A stretch of 64,000 nucleotides of DNA from Bathymodiolus brooksi (Eukaryota > Mollusca > Bivalvia > Mytilida > Modiolidae), in assembly GCA_963680875.1 (NCBI GenBank), contig OY804575.1, positions 107,907,005-107,971,004 of the forward strand, given 5' to 3'. The position numbers and the translations under genes are program-made. The notes under the pieces are model-generated. The model made no database searches and was not told the DNA's origin. It was given only the letters and a program-made list of their open reading frames with translations. The stretch's first letter is position 1; every line of letters begins with the position of its first letter. This document shows positions 12,701 through 23,935 of the stretch, one piece after another.

Positions 12701-15700
12701 TTTCAATGGCAATACCGACAGGGGCTCCGTCAACCGCCACTATCACCTCATCATCAGAACCATCTAAAGGGTATTTCTTTCTGAAAACAAAAGGAAAATG
12801 AAAATAATGCTATCAGTAAACCAATTTATTGTTTTAAATAATTGAAAGGTAACGCTAAGAATAAGTCATAGCGGTAATATTGCGTGCAATCAGAGTCAAG
12901 GTCAATAGTGCATGGTAAAGTGTTGCAGATACAAAATACATTGCCGAAGAGGTTCCATAAAAATAACCTAAGCAATTTATGTAAGGCGATTTTTTAATAT
13001 GTTGTCAATCTGTAGGGATTATTGCCAAGCTTGGCACAAATTGTGAATTACAAAATTTTCTGAAAAGTCCAATTCTAATAAGGTTCGTGTCCGTTCACCC
13101 TCCAGACCCCCTGCCTCGGTAAAATTCCAACGCAAGCAACGCCCATGTAAAATATGCATTATGTTCATTAAAATACATTTTAATTATCGGGGCGAACGAT
13201 CCCAGGGCGAATGTGTAACTAGGATGAACTGACATGATACCTTCTCACTACTCAGAGCATGATAAAAGGAATCGTTTTGTTCAAATGGTTTCTTGGTCAT
13301 ACAGATAACAGTGTTATGTAATTCAATTGCAACTATATTCTATTTAGAAATCATCAGTTCAAAAGTCTTACGGTCACCATCATAACTTGTTTAACCATCA
13401 CGGAAAGTCTGAATCGTAGATGACCAATAATATGCTTTGCAACACAACGTATGTGACTATTGGAGTAGGTATTGCTTCCAGACCCCTTGAGATTGGACAC
13501 AGGCTTTATTGGGGTTTAATGGGGTTTTTTTTGTCTTCATGTTTGTAGTTCCCTGTTGTGATATTTGAAGATATGTCCTCGTAACACGATGTTCCATTCG
13601 TTTTTACTCCTACTTCTTTTGTATTTTTGTAATTTGTAGTTGTCTACATATTCTGGTCAGGGTGTAATACACGATTTCCATATTTGATGTTAACGTTGCT
13701 TGTGTCATTTAACTAGAATTGTTTACCATTGCGCATTAACTGAGTTCACCACGATTTTCACTGCGGTTCGCGTTGATCAATCTTTTGATCAACCTCATAG
13801 AAAAGCATGAAGTTTTTAAACATTTTCAACGTAGGATGTAAATACTGCATGTTATTTCGCAGCATCTACGCTTCAGTTTCAGATAACATCTATCAAGAAA
13901 TTATTTTAATGGTAAGCAATGTATTTTTTTTTAATTATATTGTAGTAATTGACATTTGGATTGCAAGAGTTGAATTATGGCGAAAAACCCATTCAAAGTA
14001 GAACTCTTAGTAGCAACATGCCAACAGTGGATTTGATGGAAAACACTCTCCAATAAAAACACGCATAATTACACAAAATTGCCGGATACGACTCTCTGAC
14101 GAACAGATGGACTCGTTAAACAGTGAGTTGTACCTGGTAAGCTGAACCATTTATCAGGCTAAGATGTCAATCATGATCGCTATATTAAACCTTTCTATAC
14201 TGAAATCATTTTTATCTCAATGTTCTAATAGTGATACCAAAGTGGTAATCTAATCAGAAGTCGTAAATCGAAGACGGACTGACAACACAATGACCAAATG
14301 AAAAAAGGACAAAAGGACAAACAGCGATCTACAAAGCATTACACTGAAAACTAAAAATCGAGCAACACGAACTCCACTAAAACTCAAGTGTTCCGGAAGG
14401 GTAAGCAGTTCATTCTCCACACGTGGCACGCGTTGTGTTGCTCTTGTTACAATCCCGGTGATACACCATGAATGAGGAAAGGACCGGATTGTATTTACGA
14501 CAAACGGAACATATCTGTTTCACTTGTAACACAGATACTCCATAACGGTTAACCAAGTCGTGGTGGCGACCGTAACACTTTCAAAGTGATGATTCCAAGT
14601 ATATGGTTGACATAAATAAACATAACATTTTCAAGCGAATTTCATTTTGTGTAATCATTTGCTATATTTAGCTTTTCTAATAGGTGATGTCGTCTGACGA
14701 AACAAGCTGTCGGTATCGATTTACAAACGAATGGTCTGATATAAAGAAACATGTTGCACTTCCTAAGCCAATCAACATTCTACTTTAAGCGGAGCCGTCA
14801 AATAAGATGCTTTGTAAATTTATCCACATTATGAATGTTGCACATGACATAAATGCACAAAATCTCTTTAATTAAAACTATAGAATATGACAGAAATAAT
14901 GACAATAATAACACTAATGTTCTCATCTCTCGTGCATGGGTTACCCTAGCCGATTTTATTTTGTTTTCCTGCACCCAAAAACTATTACATTATTTGGCTG
15001 ATCCCACCTTTGGTCTTTGAGGGTACCTGATTAAAGATATCCGAACACGCGTCGTTCTTACTAAATTAGATATCTATGTATTTATTACAATCACTAGATC
15101 AATACATCTGTCGGTGGCCTATTGGCCCATAGGATATCATCCGGCTAGTAGTCAGTGTTTCTAAATTGGTTTATTTGATATATCTATGTTTGAAATTTGC
15201 AGTTGCTAAATAATGTAATTACTATTAAAACTTAATGTTCTTCTCCCTCAGGTATAGATGACTTTAGCAGATTTTGGCTATCCTGTTAGAGATCGAGGGT
15301 ATCCTTGCACCCAAAGACTTTTAGATTATTTGGCTTTCCAATCGTTTGACCTTGAGCGAACACGATGAAAGTTATTCCAGAAACGCGTCGTGCACACTAA
15401 ATTAGATATCTACTTTTTAACACGAGAATGGTCTTGATGAATGTGAATGTGAAATATACGTACGCCATACGTAAACTCGGGTAAATATCAACATTTAGGG
15501 TTACGTTGCTTTTCTAATCTCACAATCACTTTGTCTTAGTTTACTATAACAACATCTATTTGGAAAACCGATAGTTCAGGTGTTCCATATTCCGTTACCA
15601 ATAAAAACGGAGACATCTAATTTGTATTTATGCATTTAGGAGTGAGGCTGAGGGTCGGATTTCGACCAGGTGGAACCCCTGAGCCAATACGTTTTGGGGC

Positions 15701-18700
15701 CCTGCGATTTCGTGATTGTAATTTTCAACTGTTAGGGTCAATCATATCATTGTGCATGTCTAAGCTAATAAACAAATTAGGCTGCCGCAGACAAAATAAC
15801 AAGGGCTCTATAACACTATTAGATTGCAACGTGACGTATATGTCAGCTTAAACACATTGTAAATACACAACATGATTATACACAAGTTAAATAAAATTAT
15901 GAAGTCTTCTCCAAAATACAATTAACTACATTAAAGAAGTACATTGACATAGAAGGCATGCAATTACTATGTATAGCTCTAATAAGGAATCGATGATGAA
16001 TAGTCACAAATAGAAGGAAAAATAAATTAAGATATAGTCATATGATGTGCATGTTCACCCAATTCAATTCCAGTTATACGAAAAGAATCTTTTTGAACAT
16101 TTAATATAACCAGAAACATATTTAAATATAATACAATTTTGTTCATAAGTTAAATTGACATTGTCACATGTCAGAAATTTGATATCTAGAGCATAGCAGG
16201 TCGCAACTCTGTTGAGATTACATATAAATGTAGATTTGACTTGTAAGTACATTGGACAACCCAAAAAGAAATGATTTAAATGTTCAAGGACAGCACTACA
16301 TCGTCAAGATGGATGAGATACAATTACAACTCGAAATAAATCATAATTCAACCAGGCACAAATTAGCGACCATTTAGGCGATACCGGTTTGTCTCAAAAC
16401 CAAAAAACATTAATAAGAGTATAATGTACTCTTAAAAATTTCTAGCGACCAATAACATATTGAATCGACATATGGGCATGCAGGACATATTTATTGAGCC
16501 CCCACCCCTGATGTTAAGAATCCCACACGGGCACTCAGGTGAGTAAAAGACCCGGGCAATACATTTCATGTTCTATTTCACATGTTCGCTCCAACATAAA
16601 ATATTTCTTTTCTTTACTGGGCTAAATAACGAAGACAAAACTATTTTAGGGATGGTGAGTTCAGAAATAAATCGCCCAACTTTTAATACACACATATTTA
16701 ACAAATAAATAATTTACTTTCCTGTAAATCTGTAAATAATTTCGATTAGACAGCGCTTTGTCAAAAACCTGCAAGTGTGTGTCACATTTATTTACTAAAT
16801 AGTATTATTTGCTATTATCTATTTATTTTTAAATTGTGTATTTAAAGGTGTAAAACCACAAATTCACCAATCAGCGCTAAGAACATATGCAAAAGTAGTC
16901 ATCTTTTTAATGTTTTTGTTTTTGAGAAATACATATCCCCTTATTGGTCGCTAGCTTAGTGGTCGCTTGCTTGAGCCTGGTCATAATTCAGAAATGAAGC
17001 TGAACTTCTTACCTGGGTTAAAATAATATTCAATTTCCGAGGACCATGAACATAATGTTTAGGAACAACATGATTGTTAGTTTCATCGGTATTCTTTAAT
17101 TGTGATTTGAATCTTGATCAGGTATCAACGTTTCGATTAGTGTTATTTATTGTGGGGGGGGGGGGGGGGAGGGGGTAAATAATATATAATCGAAGACAGT
17201 CTACAGAACGGTAAAATAGTTACGTTCCCATTTCTCAAATGATATACTGGTGTACTTTGCATGGTGGGGGTATCAATGTATTTTATATCTATGCTATAAA
17301 AAAAGGTGCAGTTACCTTCTCTTCTGTCTTACAGATAGTAATTCCCAACCGGGAAAATATGTAAGCCTGTAACAATTCTGGCAGCTTCCAGTTGAAATTG
17401 TTTCAGTTTTTATGAATTTCCAATCCCACAGTTATCCCATATTTGTATTTCACAGGCATATTCAAAAAGTGGTCTGAAATACACAATATGTCGTTTATCT
17501 AAATTAGTGCTACTAAGACGGTACTTCAATCTCATAGAATGTTCAAATGCTTAGATACACTACTCTGAATATTATCAACATGGTTATTCCACTTAGCATG
17601 TTGCGGCCACGGTCCCTGGCCGATGCATATATCTGGCATAGGTCAGGGGTGAAGGAAGTTCTACTCCAAAACAACTACCCATTAGAAATATAAAGTGGTT
17701 CCTGTTTCGTTGGTTAATTTCATTTGTTAATATACGGATGTGGTATGAAACTGCTCAGCTGTAAAGATATAATTGATACAATTGATATATACCTTGTAAT
17801 TGTCCCGGCAAACATGTCCGACCAGTAGATATAGCCTGCTGTGTAATGATAATCAAGAAACAATGCAAATCGATTTCCTGTAGAAATAGTAGTCATCACT
17901 CCTGTATCTGTGTCCAGCAGAACAATATCATCGGTATTTGTATATAGAAGACGTACGCTGGAATCTTGTAATGATAGAAGTAAGATGAATTATGTTATGC
18001 AAAGTAAGTCTATATATATTGTTATAGTTGTAAGATGAAAAATTAAATAAACATCACTTTAGTACGACATATGCGCACGTCTATATTTTCTATATTTGTC
18101 TGTTTAAATAGTGCTAGACCATAAACATATGGAAAGACAAATATAGAAATACCAAACCCTGAAGAGAAGAATATTAACTGAAAATATCCAAACAACACAA
18201 ACTTGAATGAACGTTATGAAAAATAAAGTAAATGAGTGTCCATATATTTATTGTAACAATCAATAAAATAGCGCTCTTCCTAATGATATTATTGGATATA
18301 CATTTGTTTATACATTTGATTAGCACTTAGCAAACTACTGAATTGTCATTATACTGTCATATGTTCCTTACTATACTATGACGTCGTTCTATCGATTTGT
18401 AGACAAAAAAGCGATATGTTTCTTCGCATATTATCATTGGCACATGCGCGGTCCATGCATTTAAACCCGGTGATAAAATCTTACAATTAAATTATTTTCT
18501 GTTGTTTTAAAGCCATCTATATTCACTGAAAATAATCAGCAGATCCAAAAATTAATAAATAGGTCATGCGTAATTAAAACGTGCAAAGAAAATGTTATTG
18601 TTACGACTGTTCCATCAATAAGGATTTCTCATCGTAAACGGAAATGTTAATGATTTATCGCCTGCTCGCATTTGACAGAATCAAAAATAGAACAGTCAAC

Positions 18701-20123
18701 TTGCGGTTCATATATTGGGTTCGACCTTGTCGGTAAACGTAAATATACATTAACGCTTTTCTCGTCAAAGTGAACTACATTGTTTGTACTGTTAAACATA
18801 TCAGAATCGAAATAATGCATGGGAACCATTCTGTGTTCTGAGCTTTAACATTAGTTGGCAGGATATAATCCATTGAGCTTGAAATAAAGGATACCACAGG
18901 TACAGATAGGTCTGCTTCATACCTTGACATACACCTTGAAATTGACAGTGAGGGGCGGTTAAAAACCAAACATTACGACAACAGAGATGATTTCAATTTT
19001 CCTATTGTGAATTTTCTATTTATATGTCGCAACATTCCAGCAGCACCTGCATATGGGGTATATATCTCTCAGTTGATATGATATTCCAGAGCTTCTGGTT
19101 CCTATCAGGATGTCCTTGATAGAGGGTTGCTGCTAACAAGGAAGCTACTGAACCAAAGGTTTCTCTTGGTTAAGCTATCACTTCGAATGTTTTATGGAAT
19201 ATCTGTGTCTCAAATGACCACGGATATGTTCCACTTATCGTAAACACTTGCCTGTCCTTTCCTCATTCATGACTTAGCACCGGGTTTGCAACTATAATAT
19301 TAGGACAGGTGCAACTAGTGGAGCAGGAACGTCTTACTCTTCAGGAGCCCCTGAGTTCATCCGTTTTGAGTCATCATGCGCTTGGAACGGCGGAATGTGA
19401 TGAATCATATTGCAACGAAAGGGGGAACCATATTTGGACGTTCTTTCGTCGGGGTGCAGGGCATTCATTTACCATGAATCATACTGCGACGAGAGCGTCA
19501 TCATGACCATATATGGATTTCAATTTTTTTGTGACGTCAGTTCCGGGGGATTATGCCCCTATATGGCATATGGGCGGGGTATACCCATATATGGGTCCCT
19601 CCATCCCTCCACAGGTTTTCATGGTGCATAACAAACCTTACACCCTACTACTTGTAATCCACACACACACGTATACCATGAACCATGTCAGTGCAGAATC
19701 ACATCACTGACTATTGAGCGGATGACTAATAGTCCACCAAGAGACATATGGACCTAATGATACTATTCAAAAGTATATATGCTTAAGTGTGCAGGACGCA
19801 TTTCCTGAATAAACTTGATCATTTACGTAGATATACAAGAGGACGTACCCCAAATGGCCTAAGCAGAATATCTAAAATCAACCATGGTTTCCTTGCAAAG
19901 GCTTTTAAATTGTTTCCCTTTCAACTCTTTTGAGTTTGAGTGTACTTGATAAAGATTATTTTAGAATGCATATATTATTATATATAAAATATTCGTCAAT
20001 AAAATATGAAATATAATTTTAAATATGTGCCAACGATTACTCACCATGCTGCACAGAAACACAAATCCCAAAGAGGTAAAGTAAAATAAAGAAGGTTTGC
20101 AATACTCCTTTCTGTGTAGCCAT
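6686..20123 (-). CDS. LDL-receptor-related (YWTD propeller) protein, 5' six exons
   Basis: Six - strand exons join without a phase error: 20045-20123, 17793-17955, 12565-12780, 9180-9295, 7177-7434 and 6686-6751 (about 300 residues so far). The first encodes a signal peptide; the next four encode LDL-receptor class B repeats with the signatures YIYWSD, LYWLDY...SDLDGSN, WIYFSE...KFDGSN, RIYWTE...KLDGSD and YIYFTE, enough for one six-bladed beta-propeller. The sixth gives a Cys-bearing segment (KCPDGMLSDSGYYPGYT) ending in phase 1. Known members of this fold are extracellular ligand-binding modules of LRP/LDLR proteins; here there is only one propeller and no LDL-A or EGF repeat seen yet. The 3' end (membrane anchor or stop) is not found. 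Introns carry RT, SINE and DNA-element debris. Confidence 0.85.
7177..7434 (-). CDS. LRP-like exon 5: last two propeller blades
   Basis: 258 nt, acceptor CATTGCAG, donor GTACGT, phase 1 in and 1 out. Encodes DLTEQRIYWTEYVGGYIK, SAKLDGSDVQ, KPYGIDIHDNYIYFTENN and a tail ending KVYKGTG. Strong YWTD signal. Confidence 0.9.
7600..7760 (+). repeat. 3' end of mussel RT retroelement
   Basis: Contains the recurring 3'-end text: GGATTCGTGTTGCTCGATCTT, then TTTGTCC...TTGTGTTGTCTG and CCCATTGGTATCTTCA. The same block occurs next to readable reverse-transcriptase C-termini elsewhere in the window, so I infer it is that element's 3' untranslated end. Confidence 0.6.
7790..8032 (+). repeat. tRNA-derived SINE copy
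   Basis: Full-length: head GTGGTCGTGATCGCATAG, middle CTATGCAATCAGTGCCTATC, degenerate B box (AATTCAAATCC), body TCCTCCACCAATAAAACTG and tail GAAATATTGTTGAAAGTG. Confidence 0.8.
8570..8870 (+). repeat. Mussel interspersed repeat (acgcgt...atagtccacca family)
   Basis: Ordered blocks shared with 37.67-38.0 and 56.55-56.9 kb: GACGCGTTT, ATCGATGCCAGAGGGAGGAG, AATTACATTTTAATTTCA, CACTACTGGG, ATAGTCCAAC and GTATCGACCCAGTA. Intronic in the LRP-like gene. Confidence 0.55.
9180..9295 (-). CDS. LRP-like exon 4: YWTD repeat
   Basis: 116 nt, acceptor TCATTTGTAG, donor GTATAT, phase 2 in and 1 out. Encodes WIYFSEVFESRIRKSKFDGS and then FPQGIALG, a standard propeller blade. Confidence 0.8.
9960..10680 (-). 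mobile_element. RT retroelement remnant with degenerate YIDD motif
   Basis: 10406-10640 (- strand) translates to a reverse-transcriptase segment, FRYIDIMSINNPYFADVIPL, where the catalytic Y-I-D-D box has lost one Asp. 9990-10170 continues the same strand with the element's C-terminus (HHHDLVNRYG.YVSQMTT). The element is broken and non-coding. Which RT class it belongs to (Penelope-like or another) I cannot settle from this remnant. It lies within an intron of the LRP-like gene. Confidence 0.65.
12090..12320 (+). repeat. 3' end of mussel RT retroelement
   Basis: AAGTTCACCCCCGATTTTTAG, GGCGTTCATGTTGCTCC, GTCCTTTTGTCATTTTTCG and CCCCTTTGGTATCTTCA follow in family order. A short open frame on the opposite strand is a by-product of this repeat. 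Confidence 0.65.
12565..12780 (-). CDS. LRP-like exon 3: YWTD repeat
   Basis: 216 nt, acceptor TTTTCAG, phase 2 in and 2 out. Encodes PLDGSDDEVIVAVDGAP, LYWLDYTIGKLFRSDLDGS and NNPQAIALDTVS. The donor AA/GTAATT, not the earlier ACA/GTAAGC, is the one that keeps frame into exon 4 (giving VSKWIYFSEV). Confidence 0.85.
13370..13800 (+). repeat. Decayed RT retroelement 3' end
   Basis: TACGGTCACCATCATAACTTG at the left recalls the element's GHHHDLVN-coding end, and GAGTTCACCACGATTTTCAC...GGTTCGCGTTGATCAATC at the right recalls its 3' end. Strongly diverged. Confidence 0.4.
14255..14605 (-). repeat. RT retroelement 3' end, well preserved
   Basis: Read on the - strand: TACGGTCGCCACCACGACTT, GGTTAACCGTTATGGAGTATC (the YG.S codons), a CTTTCCTCATTCATGGTG block, GTGGAGAATGAACTGCTTAC, TTTAGTGGAGTTCGTGTTGC and GTCCTTTTGTCC. 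This copy shows coding end and 3' text contiguous, tying the two repeat blocks together. Confidence 0.65.
14925..15430 (+). repeat. Mussel interspersed repeat (two partial copies)
   Basis: Two copies of a block with TATTTTGTTTTCCTGCACCC / ATCCTTGCACCCAAAGAC, TTATTTGGCT, an ACACGCGTCGT / AAACGCGTCGT core and AAATTAGATATCTA. The same core recurs at 41.4, 42.6, 61.3 and 62.1 kb. Confidence 0.55.
16342..16990. mobile_element. 631-bp DNA element with 9-bp target duplication
   Basis: The element (16351-16981) starts ACCAGGCACAAATTAGCGACC and ends GGTCGCTTGCTTGAGCCTGGT, imperfect terminal inverted repeats. It is flanked by perfect 9-bp direct repeats CATAATTCA at 16342-16350 and 16982-16990. A GCGACCA-type motif recurs inside both ends. 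No ORF, so it is non-autonomous. A 9-bp duplication is usual for Mutator-like elements (8 bp for hAT); I infer the former. It interrupts the LINE remnant. Confidence 0.8.
17154..17176. repeat. Poly-G run
   Basis: An almost uninterrupted run of G broken by one A, followed by a G-rich end. Simple-sequence DNA inside the decayed LINE. Confidence 0.8.
17793..17955 (-). CDS. LRP-like exon 2: first YWTD repeat
   Basis: 163 nt, enters phase 1 (acceptor GATTCCAG) and leaves phase 2 (donor GTATAT). Encodes AYVFYTNTDDIVLLDTDTG... and ends at YIYWSDMFAGTITR. A more upstream AG (ACAAG) would introduce a stop, which fixes the acceptor. Confidence 0.8.
18963..19400 (+). mobile_element. RT retroelement C-terminus and 3' end, one in-frame stop
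   Basis: The + strand frame reads YDNRDDFNFPIVNF, CRNIPAAPAYGVYISQLI (then a stop), YQDVLDRGLLLTRKLLNQ and further on YGISVSQMTTDMFHLS. It continues directly into the 3' text GTGGAGCAGGAACGTCTTAC and CAGGAGCCCCTGAGTTCATC. This is the clearest coding copy of the mussel RT element in the window, and it defines the family to which the shorter 3' blocks belong. Broken by stops and indels. Confidence 0.7.
19700..19970 (-). repeat. Mussel interspersed repeat
   Basis: Shares CACTGACTATTGAGCGGATGA, CTAATAGTCCACCAA and ACGCATTTCCTGAATAAAC with the copies at 37.7-38.0 and 56.55-56.9 kb. Confidence 0.5.
20045..20123 (-). CDS. LRP-like exon 1: start codon and signal peptide
   Basis: ATG at 20123-20121. 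The 26 codons begin MATQKG and continue into the hydrophobic run FFILLYLFGICVSV, a typical signal peptide. They end CAT G before the consensus donor GTGAGT. No in-frame ATG lies just upstream. Confidence 0.8.
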
Positions 20124-20155
20124 TACCCTACAGTTGAACAAGGAAGTACTTATTA

Positions 20156-20164
20156 TTTTATATA
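20156..20164 (-). promoter_or_regulatory. Candidate TATA box for the LRP-like gene
   Basis: TATATAAAA on the - strand, starting about 40 bases upstream of the proposed ATG. If used, the 5' leader would be only a few bases long, so the match may be chance in AT-rich DNA. Confidence 0.3.
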
Positions 20165-20409
20165 CATTGCACTTAAGAATCTTTTTTAACATGTGAAGAA
20201 GGAAATGACCAATTACGTGTCGGAAGCTGATATTGAACAGATTATGTAAGTACCGATGGTACTATATTTCAATTCAATGCGCTTAAAATGTCCAGTGCGT
20301 GTTTTCAACATGAAGAAATTAAAACTTTTAACAATAAAATTAACAACTTATTAAAACAAATTAAAACTATTTTTATTCTATTCAACAAATATTTATGTGG
20401 TCCACATTC

Positions 20410-20610
20410 CCACATGTCTAGTGGAGCAGGAACTTCTTACCCTACAGGAGCACCCGAGTTCACCCCCGGTTTTAGTGGGTTTCGTGGTACGCGGTCTTTA
20501 GTGTGTATGTGTAAGCTTTATAGATCGATGTTTGTCCTTTTGTCATTTTTCATGTGGTCATTACTTTTATTTTTTATTCAACAATTACTTCTGTGGTCGA
20601 CATTTCCACA
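20410..20610 (+). repeat. 3' end of mussel RT retroelement
   Basis: GTGGAGCAGGAACTTCTTAC, GGAGCACCCGAGTTCACCCC, TTTTAGTGGGTTTCGTGG and TTTGTCCTTTTGTCATTTTT in family order. It lies just upstream of the LRP-like start. Confidence 0.7.
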
Positions 20611-21600
20611 TGTCTCTGTGTACTAATATCAACAATTGATTTCTGTCGACAAATGTCATCTTCGTTTTTTGGTGTTCTTTCATTTGAAGTAGGACTTAGT
20701 TCTGAGTTTAATTTTTTTAAGTCATAATATAGTACCTTTAATATCACACCCTACCCCCATAGATATATTACCAAGAAAAAAATCAACAACACAAGCATTA
20801 ACTCCTTTTTTTCCAGGAATTTATATATATTTATAAAACGGACATGCAATGTTTGTGCTATAGCAAGTTTGTTCTTTTTTAAGGGAAGAAACCAACATTT
20901 TCATCATTTTACCATAGCTAAGGAATTACCTACCAATAGCGACTAGGGTGGAAGATATACTGAACCATCCGAAGGAGAGCAAGAGGAGTCCACCATGTCT
21001 CCCATCCTGGACACAATTTTCGCATGGTCAATGATTAACACATTAGTATTAATATTATTATACTGACTGTATTTGTTATTTTTGTTTTGTTTTGATTCAT
21101 TTTGTTTTACTGTGCTTTTTTGTTTTGCATCTTTGTCGTAAATGGAACATACATATCTTACTAAATGCACTCAAAATGTAATAATCAGAATCAAAACGCT
21201 GACAATGAGCATGAATTGCTAGGTCTTGTGTACCACACTAACGTCTGTAGTAGTCACCAATGAAGTTATAGTGTAATCTGTCAGTTTTTCATTTCCATTG
21301 GAGAAACCCTAAGATTACTATTATTTAGAAGTTTGATTGTATCGTGTTTAACGCCACTTTCAAAAAATATTTCAGTAATATCGCTAAGGTCAGTTTTATT
21401 GGTGGAGGGAACGGGAGTACCAGGAGAAAACCACCGACCTGCCGCAAGTAACTGACAAATTTTTCACATAATGTTGTGTACTATTACTTAGCGAGAGAAG
21501 AGATGAAAACTAGAAATATATTAATGTGGTAGTATGATTTTGTACCACTGGAAAGAGTAAAATGTGAACCCGTTGCGTGAAAATTAGGCGTCTTGTTGAT
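20610..21600. other. Intergenic interval upstream of the LRP-like gene
   Basis: No exon recognised; AT-rich. Only a truncated SINE at 21333-21480 is identifiable. Confidence 0.5.
21333..21480 (-). repeat. tRNA-derived SINE, 5'-truncated
   Basis: Reverse complement of the family 3' half: TTAACGCCACTTTC, CAGTTTTATTGGTGGAGG, AACCACCGACCTGCCGCAAG and a CACATAATGTTG end. The tRNA-like head is missing. Confidence 0.7.
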
Positions 21601-23549
21601 ATTGATGTCAACGAACGACCCTTGTAATAAATCCGCACGCTATCCCTGCGCCAATTTTGTTCATTTATGGATTACAATTCATATGTAATTTTCTACTTAC
21701 CAAATTCTGTTTTTGCTGATCGAAATCGTAACATAAGAAATAAAGTAAACGAGGTTATCTTTCTTAAACTGAGACAGCAGAGCATTTTGATATTTCACGG
21801 TCCATTTAGTAATACATTTACTTACATCTTAAGTTTTAAAACGGAAGTGAAAAATTTCAGGTCTACCTATTCTTAATTCCGTCATATAAACGCAATACAA
21901 TGACGTCATTGATTTAGAGATGTAGTCATTTAAATAAATGATGTGAATGTTTGTGTTGTGAAATAATGCTTACGGTTTTCTGGAGGATATTCTTTCCATA
22001 TTCATAGAAATTCCCTTCGAGAAAATGTTACCTATAATCGTGTACATGCTGTTATGTTATCGTCTCAATTGTCTCATAAAAGTGTTGACATTTTTTTAAA
22101 CATATATTTTTTTATATCACAATTGATGTTACGGGAAGGGTGAAACGAATATCTTAACAAACGAAAATTATTGAAAAAACATTTATCAAAGCATAAAAAT
22201 CGCATTCGCAAAATTTTGTGCGCACCTGAATGTTTTTTAAATGTAACATATTGTGTGAAAAGGTTTGGTTCCTTACATGCGTTATATTGATTTGGACAAA
22301 CAACAGTGTAAATCAAATTCAATTAGTTTAATCATATTGTATTGTCATAAAAGTAACACATGAGATTAGACACAAGTTATTACAACATTAGTGAAGTAAA
22401 TTCTATTGTTAAAATATTTTAACATTTGAGTGTTGCGTTTATAAAGTTCGTCAGTATAACTAATAGTAAATCATGAAATTTAGTAGGAATTTATCAGTGA
22501 TCACAAATTAATACTTGTATATATAATCTCCAATTATATATGTAAAAAAAAATGAATATTAATATCTTAAAACTTAGAAAAGTAATAACATTTTAATAAA
22601 AACAAATATGGAAAGCAAGCTTCACTTAATTTATGATCCAGATTTTAAGCTTATTTTAAATGTAATTTTATTTTATATTTACATTAAATCTTAATATGAT
22701 TATACTTTATTATTGTCTTAACCTTTCAATTAAATAGCAGTTTACAATATTGTTTACACAGTTTTATGTAATAAATGTATAAATTAGTCCTGTGACAGGA
22801 ATTTACACTAGATAGTCAATCTCTAAAGAACAACAAACAAAACAACTGAAAGCTTTCCATGACCTAGTTACAGAGAAAACAAATAACTGTACTAACAACC
22901 ATATGTCATATCTACGTGTCGTGTGCTCAAAATTAGATATCTACCATTGTATTACTTAAGCAAAGATAATGTTATAAGATAAATATTTACATTTCATGTC
23001 CCCGAAGTATAAATACAACAAAATTTACAGATCAATCGAAAGCTAGACACACAAATCACATTGATGGCAAAACGAGGATTAAATCGATTAACTTCAGTAA
23101 AACAAATATAATAACATTAACTTGTAACTATTCTATATGAGCCTAGAACGGTCAAATTTCGGATTATAGTTGTCTATTTCATGGCTGTGCACTTTGCTCA
23201 CACATGGCCACGGGTATTTCTGGTCCACTATCATCAAACTGAGGTTAGTAGTTACTAAAGGTGTTTTCCTTGGTCATCCCAATATTACTGAAAGTCATTT
23301 CATGGTCTGTGGAAGTTGCATCTTCTTTATTTTAACCCACGACATGGATCTCCTTCCTTAAATTAAAAAGTCATTAGGATGTAGTCCATTTATTACTGTG
23401 CATGATTAGGTATTGATAACTTACCATGAATAGCAAGATGAACAACAGAAATCACAGCTTATGGTTATTGTGTTAATATTTCTTTGGCACAGACAGAGAT
23501 TGCTGTTATGTATTGATGCTCAAGGCCCAAACGTTTGATTTACGATTAA

Positions 23550-23935
23550 GTCATGACATAAAATGGTTCACGGTGGACATCATGACTTGATTAACAGCTA
23601 CGGAATATCTGTGTCACAGGTGCCCACAGATGTATCAAGTTTATCGTGGTGATAACCACATTCTACTGTCCTCTTTTATGAATTATCACCAATAGTAATA
23701 TGTCTGATGCAAAGTGAAGCAGAAACTGCTTACACATGCGGCGCAAGTGAGTTCGCACCCAATTTTTAATGGGGTTCTTGTTGTTAAATCTTCAGTTTTC
23801 TGCTTGTAACTCTTTAATGTTCAGTGTAATGTTTCCTATTAATGGGTGAGATTTTGTTCATTGTTATTTGGTCATTGAATTGTTTGTACTTCGATATTCG
23901 GTTTCCCCATACCATTTGGTATCTTCAAAATCTGC
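23550..23935 (+). repeat. RT retroelement 3' end in L1
   Basis: CACGGTGGACATCATGACTTG, AACAGCTACGGAATATCTGTG (YGISV), GTGAAGCAGAAACTGCTTAC, TTTTTAATGGGGTTCTTG and CCATTTGGTATCTTCA. Duplicated at 30.17-30.58 kb. Confidence 0.65.

Larger units (their letters stand above)
16025..17640 (-). mobile_element. LINE reverse-transcriptase C-terminal remnant
   Basis: On the - strand, 17640-17330 reads with frameshifts as the end of an RT domain (KWNNHVDNIQSSVSKHLNIL, an LSSTNLDK stretch, a WDNCGIGNS-type stretch). 17260-16990 gives VPKHYVHGPRKLNIILTQVR and ASFLNYDLFRVVIVSHPS. 16320-16064 gives the C-terminal Zn-type end with HFFLGCPMYLQ and IIFKYVSGYIK. These are the expected parts, in order, of a molluscan non-LTR element. 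It contains stops and is split by a 631-bp insertion (16351-16981), so it is dead. Confidence 0.7.

Noticed and set aside
15630..15851. 73-codon + strand frame
   Set aside because: Single exon-like frame in an intron with no splice sites in phase and no recognisable domain.
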